Source of the DNA: Ectocarpus siliculosus
Taxonomy: Eukaryota > Sar > Phaeophyceae > Ectocarpales > Ectocarpaceae
Length of the DNA stretch: 64,000 bases
Reading direction: 5' to 3'
NCBI GenBank assembly: GCA_000310025.1
Contig: FN649751.1
Span: 6,712,832-6,776,831, forward strand
In this document: one piece after another, positions 63,049 to 64,000 of the stretch
How positions within the stretch are numbered: position 1 is the stretch's first letter
How the letters are laid out: the number at the start of each line of letters is the position of its first letter
Notes under the pieces: generated by a model
Database searches by the model: none
Told to the model about the DNA's origin: nothing
The model's input: only the letters and a program-made list of their open reading frames with translations
Made by a program: the position numbers and the translations under genes

Positions 63049-63832
63049 TCATTTTAGCCCTGCAGACTCTACCGGTGTCAAGCTATGAACAGAAAGTTGA
63101 AGGAGCTTAGGGGGAGCGACTCGTACGTTTTCTCCCGCTGCCGACCGTACGGTTTCAACAACTCTGCTAAGGGCTTCCAACCGTACCTTTGCTTGTACAA
63201 TACGGTTCGGTGTTGCAGCTTTGCTCTTTCGGCCAATCGCGCAACGTACTGACAACTCCGCCGGCTTCCCCGCATCCACTATTTTCGGCGCCTCGAGGAG
63301 AATTCCACCATCCAGCTCGAAAGAGGCATGCGAGTCATCGTCTTCAATTGCTGCACCTGAGCAGCGGCACCTACGCAGATGTGTCGGAGGCAGCGCTTTC
63401 TCTTTCCACGACAAACCATCGTCCGCATCGCCACCACCGCCATCGAGGACCATCTCGTGGCCACGCCAAAGGCCAAGCCAGCTCGGTCGATCAAAAGACC
63501 AGCACGAAGAAGCCGAAGGCGGAGTCTGCCGTTGTGCTGCAAGAGTTTCTCGAACAACGACTATTCGCTGCAGCGCGAGCTGTAGGGGTGGTTCGACCCC
63601 GTTGGCCTGTGGTCGGTGAGAAACGAGTACCCTAACCCGTCGGTCCTCGTCCAACCTGAACCCCAACTCAGTCGTCATGTCCCCTCCTCTAGTGACACCC
63701 GGTCCAAACAAATAGCAGCCGGAAGAAGCTCGGTGCCGAAACGTCTCCGTGGTATACTGCCCGGCTGGAATATCTCGGGTTTCCACACTGTCGTGGCATG
63801 TGGAACAGTCAGACCCCACCGAACCCACGAAC
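63049..63832 (-). CDS. Last exon of a gene entering from the right; possibly DUF3598/lipocalin-like
   Basis: About 261 residues of open frame ending at 63049, with a candidate acceptor (GCGGCAG) just right of 63832; 5' exons lie outside the window. Segments GGDMTTELGFRLDEDRRVRVLV, LALQRIVVVRE, then LDGGILLEAPKIVDAGKPAELS alternate as beta strands, separated by a Trp/Gly-rich loop. The order of a strand ending in VVVRE and a G-G-I-x-x-x-x-P-K-x-x-x-A-G-x-P-x-E-L segment resembles C-terminal halves of DUF3598 (CpcS/lipocalin-like) proteins of algae and plants, but this is from memory and weak. The coding nature is better supported than the family. Confidence 0.5.
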
Positions 63833-64000
63833 CTGCCGCATGACACAAAAGTCCGAGTTACCAGCAGAAACATAGGTGCAATTCTAGGTACGCTTCTATT
63901 CGGAAATACACATGACTACAGCAACACCTACCAATAGCAGTACGGTCCTTAGAAATACACTTGTAGTGAGCCCCAGAGCGCGAAGCGTGGCCGTTTTCCC

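Overview
The window is nuclear DNA of a eukaryote, most likely a brown alga (Phaeophyceae, Ectocarpus-like). The main evidence is a multi-exon mannuronan C5-epimerase with a GFDPHDDS catalytic motif and stramenopile-type Cys-rich modules (alginate metabolism). A plastid lipid-associated protein with a signal peptide and ASAF-type cleavage motif, typical of secondary red plastids, agrees with this. Genes have many short exons separated by GT-AG introns of about 0.3-1 kb. A 100-N scaffold gap is present. No prokaryotic-style operons, tRNA or rRNA genes were recognised. All exon models were built by eye from reading frame, splice signals and phase continuity; none is supported here by transcript data.

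Layout. 68-2148 (-): 5' part of UBA3, the catalytic subunit of the NEDD8-activating enzyme, running off the left edge. 3572-11040 (+): a 7-exon PAP/fibrillin; its 3.9-kb first intron carries a large fold-back inverted repeat (5500-5966). 12903-26960 (+): a 24-exon, about 1203-residue coiled-coil protein of unknown function. 27826-28282 (+): weakly supported terminal exons. 29141-32031 (-): a 5-exon FkbM-type methyltransferase with a probable GC-AG intron. 32708-42298: an apparently complete tyrosine-recombinase retrotransposon (DIRS order, Ngaro/PAT-like split direct repeats A1-ORFs-B1-A2-B2) with gag, RT-RNase H and recombinase ORFs and a 122-bp tandem array in its leader. 43682-44425 (-): a small 3-exon hypothetical gene. 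44426-51878: gene-poor, with inverted and tandem repeats and a telomere-like motif. 51879-61229 (+): the 14-exon C5-epimerase, whose second intron holds a pair of opposite-strand ORFs. 63049-63832 (-): last exon of a gene entering from the right, perhaps DUF3598-like.

The host genes are independent loci (neddylation, plastid lipid bodies, cell-wall alginate remodelling, small-molecule methylation) and do not form one pathway. The most unusual object is the retrotransposon. Its terminal repeats are nearly identical, which suggests recent insertion. Gag and RT lie in one frame separated by a single amber codon, RT and recombinase overlap as ATGA, and the assembly gap inside RT looks artificial because the same 12 bases flank it on both sides.
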